Below are positions 47,824 through 58,288 of a DNA stretch of 64,000 bases, piece by piece. Under the pieces are notes generated by a model that worked only from the letters and a program-made list of their open reading frames with translations, was not told the DNA's origin and did not search any database. This stretch comes from Ruminococcus sp. zg-924 (GTDB taxonomy: Bacteria > Bacillota > Clostridia > Oscillospirales > Acutalibacteraceae), in the NCBI RefSeq assembly GCF_024433635.1, contig NZ_WNJZ01000002.1:62001-126000 (forward strand). Direction: 5' to 3'. Each line of letters starts with the position of its first letter. Positions within the stretch are counted from its first letter, which is position 1. Made by a program: the position numbers and the translations under genes.

Positions 47824-47837
47824 CCTATTATTAAACA

Positions 47838-47866
47838 CCCACGGGATTTTAATTCCGTGGGCGATG
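47838..47866. terminator. Hairpin between convergent genes
   Basis: CCCACGG / CCGTGGG stem, extended by AT pairs to ten, with GTTTT after it. It sits between convergent genes. Confidence 0.6.
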
Positions 47867-47868
47867 TT

Positions 47869-48723
47869 TTATAAATCGTGTTCTTTTTTCTTATGCTGCG
47901 GCGGCTGCGAAGCTGCCGACTTCTCGCTGATCTTCTTAGCGTTATCTTTTATCATATTTCGGGATAAAAAACTGCAAGATTGTTTTTCCCAAGATGAACT
48001 TGACACATCCCAAAGCCTATCTGAAGTGTCTTTACTTACAAAAGGCTCTACAAAAACACTCAGATATGCGTAAACATCTGAAAATGGAGGTTTTCCGCCA
48101 ATTCCACGAAGCTTATTGTATGCGTGTTCAATATCAGCTTTTCTGCTAAAAAAAGCATCAAAGGATTTTATCTTGCGATTGGCTTTATCGCATATTTCAT
48201 ATATTTCTTTGGTGCTAACTTTAGTGCAATGAGAGAGGGAATAAATATCAATAATATCTTTTGCTCTATGTTTGAATACTGCATCAGTTGAAATAGCACA
48301 TATTTTATCTGCAAGAATTTCGCTAGGTAAAACCCCTTTTATGCTTGTTTCGCCTAAATAGTATATTTTGCTTCCGATTAATGGCTTTATATCTATATCC
48401 ATAGTGATTATTTTATCGCCACTGTCCTTTTCCCTTATGCTTATTCCTGCAGATTTGCCATCACCATATTCTCTGCTTGATTCAGCAATATAATATTCCC
48501 GTAATTCTCCTAATGCATTATTAATTGTATCGACCAAAGCTGACATTGATGGCGGAGTGGATATCCAGTTTGCATCTATATCTTTTGTTGCTCTTTGAAT
48601 ATCCGTAAATCCTTGTTCCTCTAATATTAAGCTTGTAATTAAGCCACCCTTAAAAACAATAGGAATATCTATTTTGGAAAGTTGTCCTAAAATAGTATAC
48701 ATTAGTTTTTCGTGTTCCGTCAT
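47869..48723 (-). CDS. abiEii: AbiEii-type nucleotidyltransferase toxin
   Basis: 284 residues. Nucleotidyltransferase signature VFKGGLITSLILEEQG followed by ATKDIDANW, then MDIDIKPLI, and a helical domain with LADKICAISTDAVFKHRAKD, as in the AbiEii/AbiGii toxin family. The tail is long, basic and Ser-rich. These enzymes stop growth by transferring nucleotides; AbiE systems stabilise elements and block phages. It starts 2 bases after the upstream gene ends. Confidence 0.9.
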   Translation of the reverse strand: MTEHEKLMYTILGQLSKIDIPIVFKGGLITSLILEEQGFTDIQRATKDIDANWISTPPSMSALVDTINNALGELREYYIAESSREYGDGKSAGISIREKDSGDKIITMDIDIKPLIGSKIYYLGETSIKGVLPSEILADKICAISTDAVFKHRAKDIIDIYSLSHCTKVSTKEIYEICDKANRKIKSFDAFFSRKADIEHAYNKLRGIGGKPPFSDVYAYLSVFVEPFVSKDTSDRLWDVSSSSWEKQSCSFLSRNMIKDNAKKISEKSAASQPPQHKKKEHDL

Positions 48724-48725
48724 TT

Positions 48726-49166
48726 TTATCCTCCACAGTAATATCCAACAGCTGACAATTTTAACGCTTCAAAGTGTTCTTCATTTTCAGAAGTTATTAC
48801 TAATCCGTCAAAGCTCTCATCATTAGCATAATAATAATTACTCAAGGCTTCAGTAAGTGCTAACTCATCAGTATCCTCATAGTTCTTAAGCATATCATTG
48901 ATTGTTTGATTCAACGAAGTGCACATTGTGTTACCATATCTTATAAAATCTATACTTTCAAAGGAATCTACAATGCAATAATCTATATTGTCATATGTGC
49001 CTTTTTTCAGCGCATAAACTTCGATATCCTTTTCGCCTACATAGCCGACAAACATCTCCAAATACTCTAAGGCGGACACACCACGCAAAATCAGGTTTTC
49101 GCCGCCGATAATATCTCTAAGCCAAGCTCTGTTTGAAATATACTCGCTACTTGTTTTCGATTGCAT
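48726..49166 (-). CDS. Probable AbiE-linked antitoxin
   Basis: 146 residues from ATG 49166 (AAGGAGG upstream). It contains RAWLRDIIGGENLILRGVSA and EVYALKKGTYDNIDYCIVDS, in the style of AbiEi-like antitoxin segments that precede AbiEii toxins. It lacks a clear N-terminal winged HTH, so it is a short version of the family. Operon order antitoxin-toxin and the 2-base gap support the pairing. Confidence 0.78.
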   Translation of the reverse strand: MQSKTSSEYISNRAWLRDIIGGENLILRGVSALEYLEMFVGYVGEKDIEVYALKKGTYDNIDYCIVDSFESIDFIRYGNTMCTSLNQTINDMLKNYEDTDELALTEALSNYYYANDESFDGLVITSENEEHFEALKLSAVGYYCGG

Positions 49167-49323
49167 TAAGTCGTCCTCCTTTACCAGAATTTGCCTTATA
49201 CAACAAGGGGGTTGAGAATAGCCCAACCCCCAACTTTTTTAGTTCCCACTTAATGGTAGGGTACACCGCTTTTTACAGAAGCGAAAGCTCCTATATGATA
49301 AGACTAAGCTTATCTCTATTTAT

Positions 49324-49352
49324 ATTATACAAACGAGTGCAAATTATGTCAA
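49324..49352 (-). promoter_or_regulatory. Consensus promoter of the AbiE pair
   Basis: On the minus strand TTGACA (49352-49347), a 17-base spacer, TATAAT (49329-49324). A leader of about 150 bases follows. It contains GATAAG/CTTATC and GCTTTTACAGAAGC-type inverted repeats that could be operators. Confidence 0.85.
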
Positions 49353-49449
49353 CCATAACGCCGAAAATTTATCTGTCAAGCAAAATTGCTTTAAATACAG
49401 CATAAAAGAGCGTTGTATTGAATAGCATAACTCTGTATTGGCACGAGGT

Positions 49450-49482
49450 AAAAGCCTCTCAGAACTGCTCTGAAAGGCTTTT
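49450..49482. terminator. Bidirectional terminator-like hairpin
   Basis: AAAAGCCT / AGGCTTTT with CAGA/TCTG inside. It lies between the AbiE promoter region and the end of the next minus-strand gene. Confidence 0.7.
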
Positions 49483-49507
49483 AATGTGATTTTAATTTGG
49501 TGCTTTA

Positions 49508-50311
49508 TTAGTTATAATAAATTCTCAACAGCCACGATTCCGAAACAGGTTTGACATCAATTTTCGCATCGCAAAAATCGTAAGCGCAAATGTTATTTTG
49601 AGTTAATTCGGCAATAGCCTCTGATGTTTCCGATAGCTGAAGAAGTCTTGTGCATATCCGCAATAAATCAGATACATCAGCTGATGAAGTTTGTACTTCA
49701 CCTGCGTTAGTTATACACGCTACCGTGTCATAGTTACACATCAGAGTGGCTTTTTCATCATCTGCGTTATTGCCATCAGTCTCACGCAATCTGTAAAGAA
49801 CAGGTATATCGTAACTTACGATGCAATAAATATTATCCGACTCCTTAGTTTTGGGAAGAAATACAGTGTCATAAGAAATAATGGAAGCAAACTCAAATAA
49901 CCCCCGTGCAGAAAAATTCCACACGCAACTGATATGGGATATTCTGTTCAGCTCATCAAAGCTGTCGAAAACAAGAGGAATAGCTCTGCTTGAAATTTTC
50001 CTTTTATTTCTCATACTTAAAATATTCCAATTTTTATTAGGAAAAGGTCGGCGCACTTTATATGCCGGTAAAGTGTACTTGCTGCCGTCATTTAATGTTA
50101 ATGTCAGCTCTGCCGAAACTAAATCACAATAAAACGGATATAAATACTCGAAATCAAGATAAAGAATATACTTATCTCTCATTTCCTTTTCGCTAAGACC
50201 GTACATTTCTGAAATTGCCTCGATGTCTTTTTTATGTACAACATCAAGACAATGTTCTAAATCTTCATATCTGTCGTCAATAGTCCTGTTGTTATGAAAC
50301 ATAGAATCCAT
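49508..50311 (-). CDS. Hypothetical protein, second of an unknown pair
   Basis: 267 residues. N-terminus LEHCLDVVHKKDIEAISEMY could be a small helical domain; the rest is soluble with several Asp and Cys. No family recognised. It starts 2 bases after the gene upstream ends, and the two probably work together. They lie between the AbiE pair and the methylase-helicase of the element. Confidence 0.75.
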   Translation of the reverse strand: MDSMFHNNRTIDDRYEDLEHCLDVVHKKDIEAISEMYGLSEKEMRDKYILYLDFEYLYPFYCDLVSAELTLTLNDGSKYTLPAYKVRRPFPNKNWNILSMRNKRKISSRAIPLVFDSFDELNRISHISCVWNFSARGLFEFASIISYDTVFLPKTKESDNIYCIVSYDIPVLYRLRETDGNNADDEKATLMCNYDTVACITNAGEVQTSSADVSDLLRICTRLLQLSETSEAIAELTQNNICAYDFCDAKIDVKPVSESWLLRIYYN

Positions 50312-50313
50312 AT

Positions 50314-50787
50314 TTACTTCACCTCCTCAGTACCATAACTAGTGAATTGCGCAGGGTAGTTATTGGAGTTGTCAAACAAATCAATATGTTTTCTGAATAT
50401 CTCTTCAAACTGCTCCTTTGAAATATCCTCGCAGTCTGAAACACAATCATTAACCTTAACTCTCCAGCCGTAGCTATCAATTTCATACGAAATTTTGTAA
50501 CCATTGCTCTCGGCATACCTCAAAGTAGAAGTTGGTAGAAATTCAAACATAGACTCCCTGTTATATACACAGCGAATAATATGTTCTATACTGATTTTTC
50601 GATGTTCTCTGTCACTATGACCGTCAATTACAAGGGACATACCCTTGTCATTAACAAAGAAAACTTCTTCACCGTTGTGATACACTTTGAACTTAACATA
50701 TATCATCAAGTCCGTTATTACCTTATCACCGACTGTGATTTCTTCACTTGGAATAAATAAATAATCATAAATATATCTGTATTTCAT
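50314..50787 (-). CDS. Hypothetical protein, first of an unknown pair
   Basis: 157 residues from ATG 50787 (AAAAGGAG 8 bases upstream; the longer frame upstream lacks a site). Begins YRYIYDYLFIPSEEITVGDK, rich in Tyr and in beta-type sequence. No family recognised. Confidence 0.75.
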   Translation of the reverse strand: MKYRYIYDYLFIPSEEITVGDKVITDLMIYVKFKVYHNGEEVFFVNDKGMSLVIDGHSDREHRKISIEHIIRCVYNRESMFEFLPTSTLRYAESNGYKISYEIDSYGWRVKVNDCVSDCEDISKEQFEEIFRKHIDLFDNSNNYPAQFTSYGTEEVK

Positions 50788-50969
50788 CGAAATACTCCTT
50801 TTCAATTTAATACTATGTCTTTGTTTCTTTTTACACTTATCATATGTTTCGCCCTTTTGCCTCAAATTTTGCTCAGATTGCGGCAGAAACGCATTTTTAA
50901 TTAATGACGAGTAACTTTTCGTCCAACTACAAAATGCGCTTCACGCCGCTTGCAGAGCTTAATCAGAGG

Positions 50970-53900
50970 CTATAACCTTCTTTTTTTTGAATTATTTAAG
51001 CACTTATTCTGAGTGTCCTTTGAAGCGGACTTGCTTTGAGATAAGATTGACTTTTTTCCAAACAGTTTTGTCCGTTCCTTTGGAACGCCGCTTTTTATAA
51101 GCTCTCTTGCCTCGGTATTTAGTTCCTCGGTAACACGCTCAAGGTGGAGCGTTTTTTCCTGATATTCTTCTTCAAACTCAAAAGGCTTTTTGAGCAGCTC
51201 CTGCGCAGATTTAAAATCAAAATTAAGCTTGTTAAGCTCAAATTTTTCCTCTTCAAGAAGCTTTGGCAGGTGTGCTAAACCGTTTTCAAGCTTTCTCAGA
51301 TTACCGAGCATCGTGTCGGAGAATGTCACTGTATAGCGTTCGTTACCAACTAAGGTCGCTGAAATTGAATCAAAAAACTTATAAAGCTTAAGCTCAATCG
51401 GAAAGCCGTACATTTCGCCAATTCTGAACGTCTTGCCTCGGTTGCTGTCACCTTTAACACATTTACAGGCAACTGCCAACGCCTTAGCTGCATCGGTACG
51501 CTCGGTATAAGTTTTATCGCCTATCTTAATGCTGAAAATAATTGAATTGTCTTTATCACGGGGAACATTTTTGAGCATTTCTATATCCCGACAGATATGC
51601 TCAATCTTAGTTTTTATCTTTTTACTTTCAGCCGGATACGCAGCTACCTTATCCTCAAGCTCATACTTGTTATTGATATAATCCTTTCGATATACCTCAA
51701 GCTCCTTAACTCTGTTTTCAAGAGTCAGTTTTTCCTTTATTCTCTCATCACCGGTACACAGCGCCTTAATTTCAGAATAAGTCAACGCCTCTTGGTCTAT
51801 GTCCGTGCATCTTCGTGCCGGTGTCTTAGATGTCATAATCTGACCGATGAATCTCTGCTTTTTTTCAAGAAGCTGATACGAATATGCGTCAAAGGTTCCT
51901 TCCGTAACATAACGGTAAAGGTCAACGTGCTTGTTGATATTGCCCTGTCTGACCATTCGTCCTCTGCGCTGCTCAAGGTCTGACGGCCGCCACGGAACAT
52001 CCAAATCGTGTAGAGCAACAAGTCTGTTTTGGACATTTGTTCCTGTTCCCATTTTAGCGGTTGAGCCTAAAAGTATTCTCACATCGCCGTTTCGCACCTT
52101 GTAAAACAGCTCGGCTTTCTGAGCCTCCGTGTGTGCATCGTGGATAAAGGCAATTTCTTTTTCCGGAACGCCCGAAGCGATTAGCTTATCCTTAATATCC
52201 TGATACACAGAAAAAGCACCTGACTCCTCAAGAGAATCAATTTCTGAAACGCTCAGAGTATCATCAGCAGAATCCGAATCAGAAAGAAATTTATCCTTCT
52301 TCGGAACGCCTAAATCACAAAAGATAAGCTGAGTAAGCTTACTCGGAGCTGTTTCATTGTAAATATCCAATACATTTGCTACGCATCTATTAAGCTTTGT
52401 TTCGGGATTGTCCTCAAAGTCAGGGTTGATAAGACGAGGATCCAATCCTACCTTCCTGCCATCGCCGGTGATTTTGAGCATATTGTCAACGCTTGGGTCA
52501 ACCTTTCCTGCGTTGATATCATCAGCACGAGCAGACAGCTCGGCGACAAGCGATTGCTGTAATTCTGTCGGCTTGGTATTGACAATGTGTAAGCTGCACT
52601 CCGGCACAGCCAAATGCAAGGTGTCAGCCGGTCTTATGTCGGCAATCTGCTTGAATATTGACATAAGCTCAGGCATATTAGAGTATTCAGCTACACGGGA
52701 GCGTTCCTTAAATTTATTGCCGGCAGGAGCCAGCTCATAATCAACCTTGATTTTTCCGAAGGTAGAAACCCAATTATCAAAGTTTTGCATATTGTTATGT
52801 GAAGCAAGAAAATCATATTGCAAATATCTCATCATAGTATGCATTTCGGTAATGCTGTTCGATACCGGAGTGCCTGTGGCAAATACCACGCCTTTACCGC
52901 CGGTTTTCTCGTCAAGATAACGGCATTTTGCGAAAAGGTCAGTAGCTCGTTGTGAAGCTCTGGAGGAAATACCTGAGATGTTTTGAAGCTTTGTAGCAGA
53001 AAAGAGATTTTTAAACTCGTGAGCCTCATCAACGAACAGCTTGTCTATACCCAATTCATCAAAGTAAACCGTATTGTCACGGTTCTGTGTATCAAGGCTG
53101 TCAAGCTTGCTTTGAAGAGATTTCCTTGTCCTTTCCATCGCCTTGACCTGAAAGCTACTGCCGTTACTCTCTTTCAGTTCAGCTATTCCGGCAATAATAT
53201 CGTCAATCTGCTCTTGATAGATTTTCTTTTGTATTTCAGGAGATAACGGAAGATTCTTAAGCTGAGAATGACCGATAATGACTGCATCGTAATTGCCCGT
53301 TGCAATTTTTGACATTAATTGCTTTCTGTTAGCCTTTGTAAAATCCTTAGCTGTAGCAACCAGTATATTAGCACCGGGATATAATTTTAAAAAGTCTGCG
53401 CCGATTTGCTCGGTGAGATGATTTGGAACGGCAAACAGCGATTTATGACAGAAGCCTAAACGCTTACACTCCATCGCAGTTGCTATCATCTCAAAGGTCT
53501 TTCCTGCGCCAACACTGTGAGCAAACAGCGTATTACCGCCGAATATTGCGTGAGCAATGGCGTTCTTCTGATGTGAGCGCAGCTCTATTGATGAGTTCAT
53601 TCCCGGGAATGTCAGATGTGAGCCGTCAAATTCTCTCGGCTTAATGCAGTTGAACTCTCTGTTGTATTTTGCAACTAATTCAGAACGCCTCTGGGGGTCT
53701 TTGAATATCCAATCCTTAAACTTTCGCTTAATGATATTCGCTTTCTGCTGAAGCAGCTTAGTTCTCTCAACATCAAGAACCCGTACCGGATTTCCGCTTT
53801 TATCAAAAATAATCTTGCCGTTTTTATCAACTGCGTCCTTATACACACGAGGGTCATTTAGATTAAGAACACTCTCAAATATTGAGTACGCAGATTTAAA

Positions 53901-56900
53901 TTGTGTACCAAGCTGCTTTGTCACAGTAACAGATTTGTCAAGTGATTTATTTGTAATCTGCCATTTGTTACTGTATTTGGAATACTCAACTTCAATCTTT
54001 TTACCGGCTCTTTGCCAACGAAAACGAGGCTTTATATCTGCTCGGTATTCATCCGGTGTTTCGAACATCTCATAGATGAATTGCTGATAGTATTTTGGCT
54101 CAATCCAGGTAGCGCCGATGTTAACATCAATATCTCCTGATTTTAGCGTTGTTGGAATGGCATCTTTAAGAGCAGGAATATTGTCTTCAAACAACGGATT
54201 TGCTTCAGCTGCGGCTTTTGCGGCATCAAGCTTTTTATATATATCACCGGACAGATATTCCGATGCAGTCTGATACACGATATTGTCATCGGTTGACAGC
54301 TCTGGGACAGGATAAATTTGACCTCTGAGCTGCTCAACGATAACTCTTTTAGGAATATCACACAGCTCAGACATATAATCAAGGTCAATCTCTCCAAGAT
54401 TGACAATCGATACATTAAGCGCCTCAAGAGCGGTATCGACGTGTTCTATTGCCACCGGAGGAGAAATTGTACGCTCGGTGAAAATATCTGATTTTCGCAC
54501 AAGCTTGCCTTTGTCAACCTCTGCTTCAAGCGAAAGAAGTAACGGATATGCACTGTCCCTTGATAAAAGTAGCCGATTTTGCTGACCGTGCAGTAAACCA
54601 AATTTAGAGTAGAAAGCATCGTACTTTTCGTTCAAGGCTTTTTGCAACTCTGATATTTTCTGACTATAATCTTCGGGAAGCTTTTGAACCTCAAGAAGTT
54701 CACGAACAATCTCTCGCAGTTCAACAAAAGTCTTTGTTCGTTCAATATTTTTATTGTTGTATTTCTTATACGCATTTTTAGTGGAATAATTCGCCCACAG
54801 CTCTCTGACGTGAGTTATCTCAATGTCACGTCCGGCAACTCCCCAAAAGTACAACTCGCCGTTATGTAGGAAATAGCTTTCCTGACGTATATTCTCAGGC
54901 AAAACAACATCTTGATTTTTTACATCTTGAAGCGGTGAAGGCTTGTCAAAATCAGGTGTATATCTGCCGCTGATTTTATTAATTGCCTCTGGGAGCAGCC
55001 TTGACAAATCAGCATCATCAAACGGAATACACATAGTATCATCGTTTCTGCCGTACATTTTGTTTCCTTGCACTATCTTGCCCAACACCATATCAGGGTG
55101 AGATGCAAAATATTGATTCACGGAAAGTCCGTCTGATGTTTCGCTGAGCTGCACCCATTCAGGTAACTTCTCCGGCGGTACAGTCCGTTTTTGCAGGAAT
55201 ATAATATCTGATGTAACTTCCGTTCCGGCAGACTTAAACGCATTGTTCGGCAATCGGACAGCACCGAGAAGGTCAGCTCTTTCAGCGAGTGATTTTCTGA
55301 AAGAAGTGTCCTTCTTGTCCAATGTACCTTTTGAGGTCACAAACGCCACAATACCGCCGGGTCTGACTTTATCAAGAGTTTTCAAGAAGAAGTAATCGTG
55401 AATTTTTAGGTGCTGTGAATTGTACTCCTTATCATTTATAGAAAAATCACCAAAAGGAATATTGCCGACTGCAATATCAAAGCTGCCATTCTGAAACTGT
55501 GTGTTTTCAAATCCGTCAATAGTAATGTTCGCATCAGGATAAAGCTTACTTGCAATTCTTCCCGAAAGACTATCCTTTTCAACACCGTACAGATTAGATG
55601 AACGAGAAATATCAGCAGGCAGCCGTCCAAAGAAATTTCCGATACCCATTGCAGGCTCAAGAACATCGCCGCCGGTAAAGCCAAATTTTCTCAGCGCCTG
55701 ATAGATGCCGTCTATGATTGTATTGTCGGTATAAAACGCATCAAGAGAAGAGGCTCTGGCGGACACATATTCATCGGCATTGAGCAAATCTCTAAGCTCC
55801 TGCGCTTCATTTTTCCAAGTGTGATTTTCACTGAATGCCGGTGCAAGACCGCCCCACCCGGTGTATAGCGATAATGCTTTTTTATCTGCGTTTGTGGCGG
55901 CTTTACCGTTCATCTCCAAAGCCTTAAGAGTTTTTATAGCATTAATGTTATTACGGAATTTGGTTTTTGCACCCGATACCGTATTGTCGTCTGTAATAAC
56001 AAAATTTGTATCATCGTTATAGCTGTTAGGTGTATATTCATCAATGCTTGAAATTTTCTCCTGCGGCTTATCCGGACTTTGCTCCGCCAGCTGAAACAGA
56101 TTGCTTATAGAACTGGGTGCAGATTCGATTTCATTTTCTTGCAAGGCTTTTTCTGCAAAGGTTTTGTCAGAAAAAGCGATATCGTCAGCTTTCTGCTCGG
56201 TTTGTAAGGCTGTATTTGAGTTTTCGTTTGCATCGGATAAGTTTTGTTCAGTTAAGCTTTCATAAAATGTGATAATTGGGTTTTGTGCTTTGAAGTCATT
56301 AAGAATTTTCTGTTCATCAATATCATCTTGAGTGATGGTCGGCCTAACCGTTTCTTTTAATTCTCGCTGATTCAGATAATCAGCAACGGTTATAGCAACA
56401 CCATCATACTTCTCTGATAGAGAAGCTTCAACGGTGTTTTTTGAAGCTGATTCCTCGTAAAGCTGTTCGTTTTTATAAGCATTGTCATCAACCATTGCAG
56501 GCTGCTCTTCAGCAACTTCTTCAACAAAAGGTTTTTCTTTGATTTCAATAGAATTATCCGACTTTCCTGTTTTATATTCGATAACATCATTTACGATATT
56601 ATCAATTGTAGAGTGATTGTAAATACTGTATCCAAGGTTAAGAGAGCTTAGCGTGTCTTTCAATTCTTGGTCAATTTGCAAGCTCTGTTCAAGATTATGT
56701 ATTCTACCTTCATTCTCAAAAGTAGTGACATCACGTTCTACAAAATAATTGAAATTGTCAAAGTGACTGTAAATTTCTTGTACTGCACGAATGTACTCAG
56801 AATTGTGTTCCTGTAAATACGTTGCGTTTAGCAGCACAGGTGAGTCGGTTACGATAAAATCAACTTTTCCGTATAATCTGTCAACACGGTTAAGCTGTTC

Positions 56901-58262
56901 CTGAAGTATATCAAACTGTCTTTCTATGCTGCCATCAAGCAATTCAAGTTGATTATCCCAGACAAGCTCTTTAGCATATTCCTGAACATATTCAGTTACA
57001 TATCCTTGTTTTTTTAGCTTTTCAGCTATTTCAAGACAGGATGTTGTTTTTCCTGCACCGGGACCCGCAAAAGCATTTATAACAATAGTATTTCTCTCAT
57101 TTGTTATATTCATTAATTTGTTTTTGTGTACAGTAACAAGGTTTTGCAACTTATTTAGTGTAGTAATAGTGTTCTCAGTCGGCGTTTCTCTAATATATGT
57201 ACCGTATCTGATATAGTTGCTGATATTACGTGCAGATGTATGTTTTGCTTCGGCAACAACAGATATAATATCTGAATAATTCTTTGCAGCACCAATTTTG
57301 CTGATTTGTTCAGGAGTGAATGTGTAATCAATCAGATTAATTATGCTTTCACTGATATTGTTGTCAATCATTTTTTTGATTTCAAAAATCTGCTCTTGAC
57401 TGTAACCTTGATTATCGGTAAGCTCAAGAAGCTTTGCTTCTTTAGCAAACTTGTCTTTCATACCTGGAATCACAGATGTAACAAAAAGCAATTCTAACCC
57501 ACTGACATCTTTATATTCTTCAGCAAATTTGAGAGCAATTTCGTTGAGTTGAGGCATAGTCAATGACGCTGTATCAGCAAATATATTTGCGAATACTTCC
57601 ACAAAAGTATCATCATCATATTTTTGCATAAATATTTCCACGGCAGGCTCAATAGCTTTGAGCTGTTCGGGACTTTTTAAAGATGCGTCAGATAAAATAT
57701 AATTGAGTTTTTGTGCGACGGCGTTAAGAATGTTGTTTTCAATGCTTTCAGAGGTAGACTCCAATGAATTAAGGACTTCACGTTGCTTTTTGAGTTCTTC
57801 TACACAGCGTTCTGCCTGAGCAGCATAATTCTGTTCGAATGTTAGAGTTGTTGTAGATTCTTTTTCACGGTTACGTGCAATCCTACCGGAAAACGGTATA
57901 TTATTTAAAGTGAATTTTTCAGCAAGTTTAAGTGCAAAATCGGTCTTATAACTCACGTACTTTTTACGCTTTATATTGCGATAGGCTGTGTTTCCGATAA
58001 TAGTTTTAATCTCTCTATCAAAACGAGGAGCCTCTGTATATCGTTCTTGACTGTCAAGCTTTATATAGTGTTCTAAATCATCTTTGTTTATTGCGAGCTT
58101 TGCAGTGGTATCCTCATCACGTTTATATGCGTAGTAATTCAAGCCTGCTGAATCAAGATTAGATGTGATTTCAGAAAGTTGCGAAGCTGCTATATAAATT
58201 ATTAGCTTTTCGCTATTGCGGGTGCAGTTGTTCCAAATTTGATTGCCATAATATTTAATCAT
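50970..58262 (-). CDS. Giant DNA methylase-helicase of the conjugative element with fused P-loop kinase-like domain
   Basis: 2430 residues. Order: N-terminal LPD-like region (about 1-380); P-loop domain INAFAGPGAGKTTSCLEIAE near 396 with TDSPVLLNATYLQE, as in AAA_28/kinase-like ATPases; a linker; N6-adenine methylase-like domain with LEPAMGIGNFFGRLP near 867 and GNIPFGDF near 930; SNF2-type helicase with AHSVGAGKTFE near 1580 and VDEAHEF near 1743; helicase C domain with STAKMGTGTNVQNR near 2065 and RRGRMVRQGN; a C-terminal coiled coil with many Lys. Proteins of this plan are standard in clostridial conjugative elements, probably guarding the incoming DNA. The GNIPFG in place of NPPY may reduce methylation. 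The P-loop domain in front is the unusual part. Confidence 0.94.
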   Translation of the reverse strand: MIKYYGNQIWNNCTRNSEKLIIYIAASQLSEITSNLDSAGLNYYAYKRDEDTTAKLAINKDDLEHYIKLDSQERYTEAPRFDREIKTIIGNTAYRNIKRKKYVSYKTDFALKLAEKFTLNNIPFSGRIARNREKESTTTLTFEQNYAAQAERCVEELKKQREVLNSLESTSESIENNILNAVAQKLNYILSDASLKSPEQLKAIEPAVEIFMQKYDDDTFVEVFANIFADTASLTMPQLNEIALKFAEEYKDVSGLELLFVTSVIPGMKDKFAKEAKLLELTDNQGYSQEQIFEIKKMIDNNISESIINLIDYTFTPEQISKIGAAKNYSDIISVVAEAKHTSARNISNYIRYGTYIRETPTENTITTLNKLQNLVTVHKNKLMNITNERNTIVINAFAGPGAGKTTSCLEIAEKLKKQGYVTEYVQEYAKELVWDNQLELLDGSIERQFDILQEQLNRVDRLYGKVDFIVTDSPVLLNATYLQEHNSEYIRAVQEIYSHFDNFNYFVERDVTTFENEGRIHNLEQSLQIDQELKDTLSSLNLGYSIYNHSTIDNIVNDVIEYKTGKSDNSIEIKEKPFVEEVAEEQPAMVDDNAYKNEQLYEESASKNTVEASLSEKYDGVAITVADYLNQRELKETVRPTITQDDIDEQKILNDFKAQNPIITFYESLTEQNLSDANENSNTALQTEQKADDIAFSDKTFAEKALQENEIESAPSSISNLFQLAEQSPDKPQEKISSIDEYTPNSYNDDTNFVITDDNTVSGAKTKFRNNINAIKTLKALEMNGKAATNADKKALSLYTGWGGLAPAFSENHTWKNEAQELRDLLNADEYVSARASSLDAFYTDNTIIDGIYQALRKFGFTGGDVLEPAMGIGNFFGRLPADISRSSNLYGVEKDSLSGRIASKLYPDANITIDGFENTQFQNGSFDIAVGNIPFGDFSINDKEYNSQHLKIHDYFFLKTLDKVRPGGIVAFVTSKGTLDKKDTSFRKSLAERADLLGAVRLPNNAFKSAGTEVTSDIIFLQKRTVPPEKLPEWVQLSETSDGLSVNQYFASHPDMVLGKIVQGNKMYGRNDDTMCIPFDDADLSRLLPEAINKISGRYTPDFDKPSPLQDVKNQDVVLPENIRQESYFLHNGELYFWGVAGRDIEITHVRELWANYSTKNAYKKYNNKNIERTKTFVELREIVRELLEVQKLPEDYSQKISELQKALNEKYDAFYSKFGLLHGQQNRLLLSRDSAYPLLLSLEAEVDKGKLVRKSDIFTERTISPPVAIEHVDTALEALNVSIVNLGEIDLDYMSELCDIPKRVIVEQLRGQIYPVPELSTDDNIVYQTASEYLSGDIYKKLDAAKAAAEANPLFEDNIPALKDAIPTTLKSGDIDVNIGATWIEPKYYQQFIYEMFETPDEYRADIKPRFRWQRAGKKIEVEYSKYSNKWQITNKSLDKSVTVTKQLGTQFKSAYSIFESVLNLNDPRVYKDAVDKNGKIIFDKSGNPVRVLDVERTKLLQQKANIIKRKFKDWIFKDPQRRSELVAKYNREFNCIKPREFDGSHLTFPGMNSSIELRSHQKNAIAHAIFGGNTLFAHSVGAGKTFEMIATAMECKRLGFCHKSLFAVPNHLTEQIGADFLKLYPGANILVATAKDFTKANRKQLMSKIATGNYDAVIIGHSQLKNLPLSPEIQKKIYQEQIDDIIAGIAELKESNGSSFQVKAMERTRKSLQSKLDSLDTQNRDNTVYFDELGIDKLFVDEAHEFKNLFSATKLQNISGISSRASQRATDLFAKCRYLDEKTGGKGVVFATGTPVSNSITEMHTMMRYLQYDFLASHNNMQNFDNWVSTFGKIKVDYELAPAGNKFKERSRVAEYSNMPELMSIFKQIADIRPADTLHLAVPECSLHIVNTKPTELQQSLVAELSARADDINAGKVDPSVDNMLKITGDGRKVGLDPRLINPDFEDNPETKLNRCVANVLDIYNETAPSKLTQLIFCDLGVPKKDKFLSDSDSADDTLSVSEIDSLEESGAFSVYQDIKDKLIASGVPEKEIAFIHDAHTEAQKAELFYKVRNGDVRILLGSTAKMGTGTNVQNRLVALHDLDVPWRPSDLEQRRGRMVRQGNINKHVDLYRYVTEGTFDAYSYQLLEKKQRFIGQIMTSKTPARRCTDIDQEALTYSEIKALCTGDERIKEKLTLENRVKELEVYRKDYINNKYELEDKVAAYPAESKKIKTKIEHICRDIEMLKNVPRDKDNSIIFSIKIGDKTYTERTDAAKALAVACKCVKGDSNRGKTFRIGEMYGFPIELKLYKFFDSISATLVGNERYTVTFSDTMLGNLRKLENGLAHLPKLLEEEKFELNKLNFDFKSAQELLKKPFEFEEEYQEKTLHLERVTEELNTEARELIKSGVPKERTKLFGKKSILSQSKSASKDTQNKCLNNSKKRRL

Positions 58263-58288
58263 TCAAAAATCCTCCTTATATTCGACTG

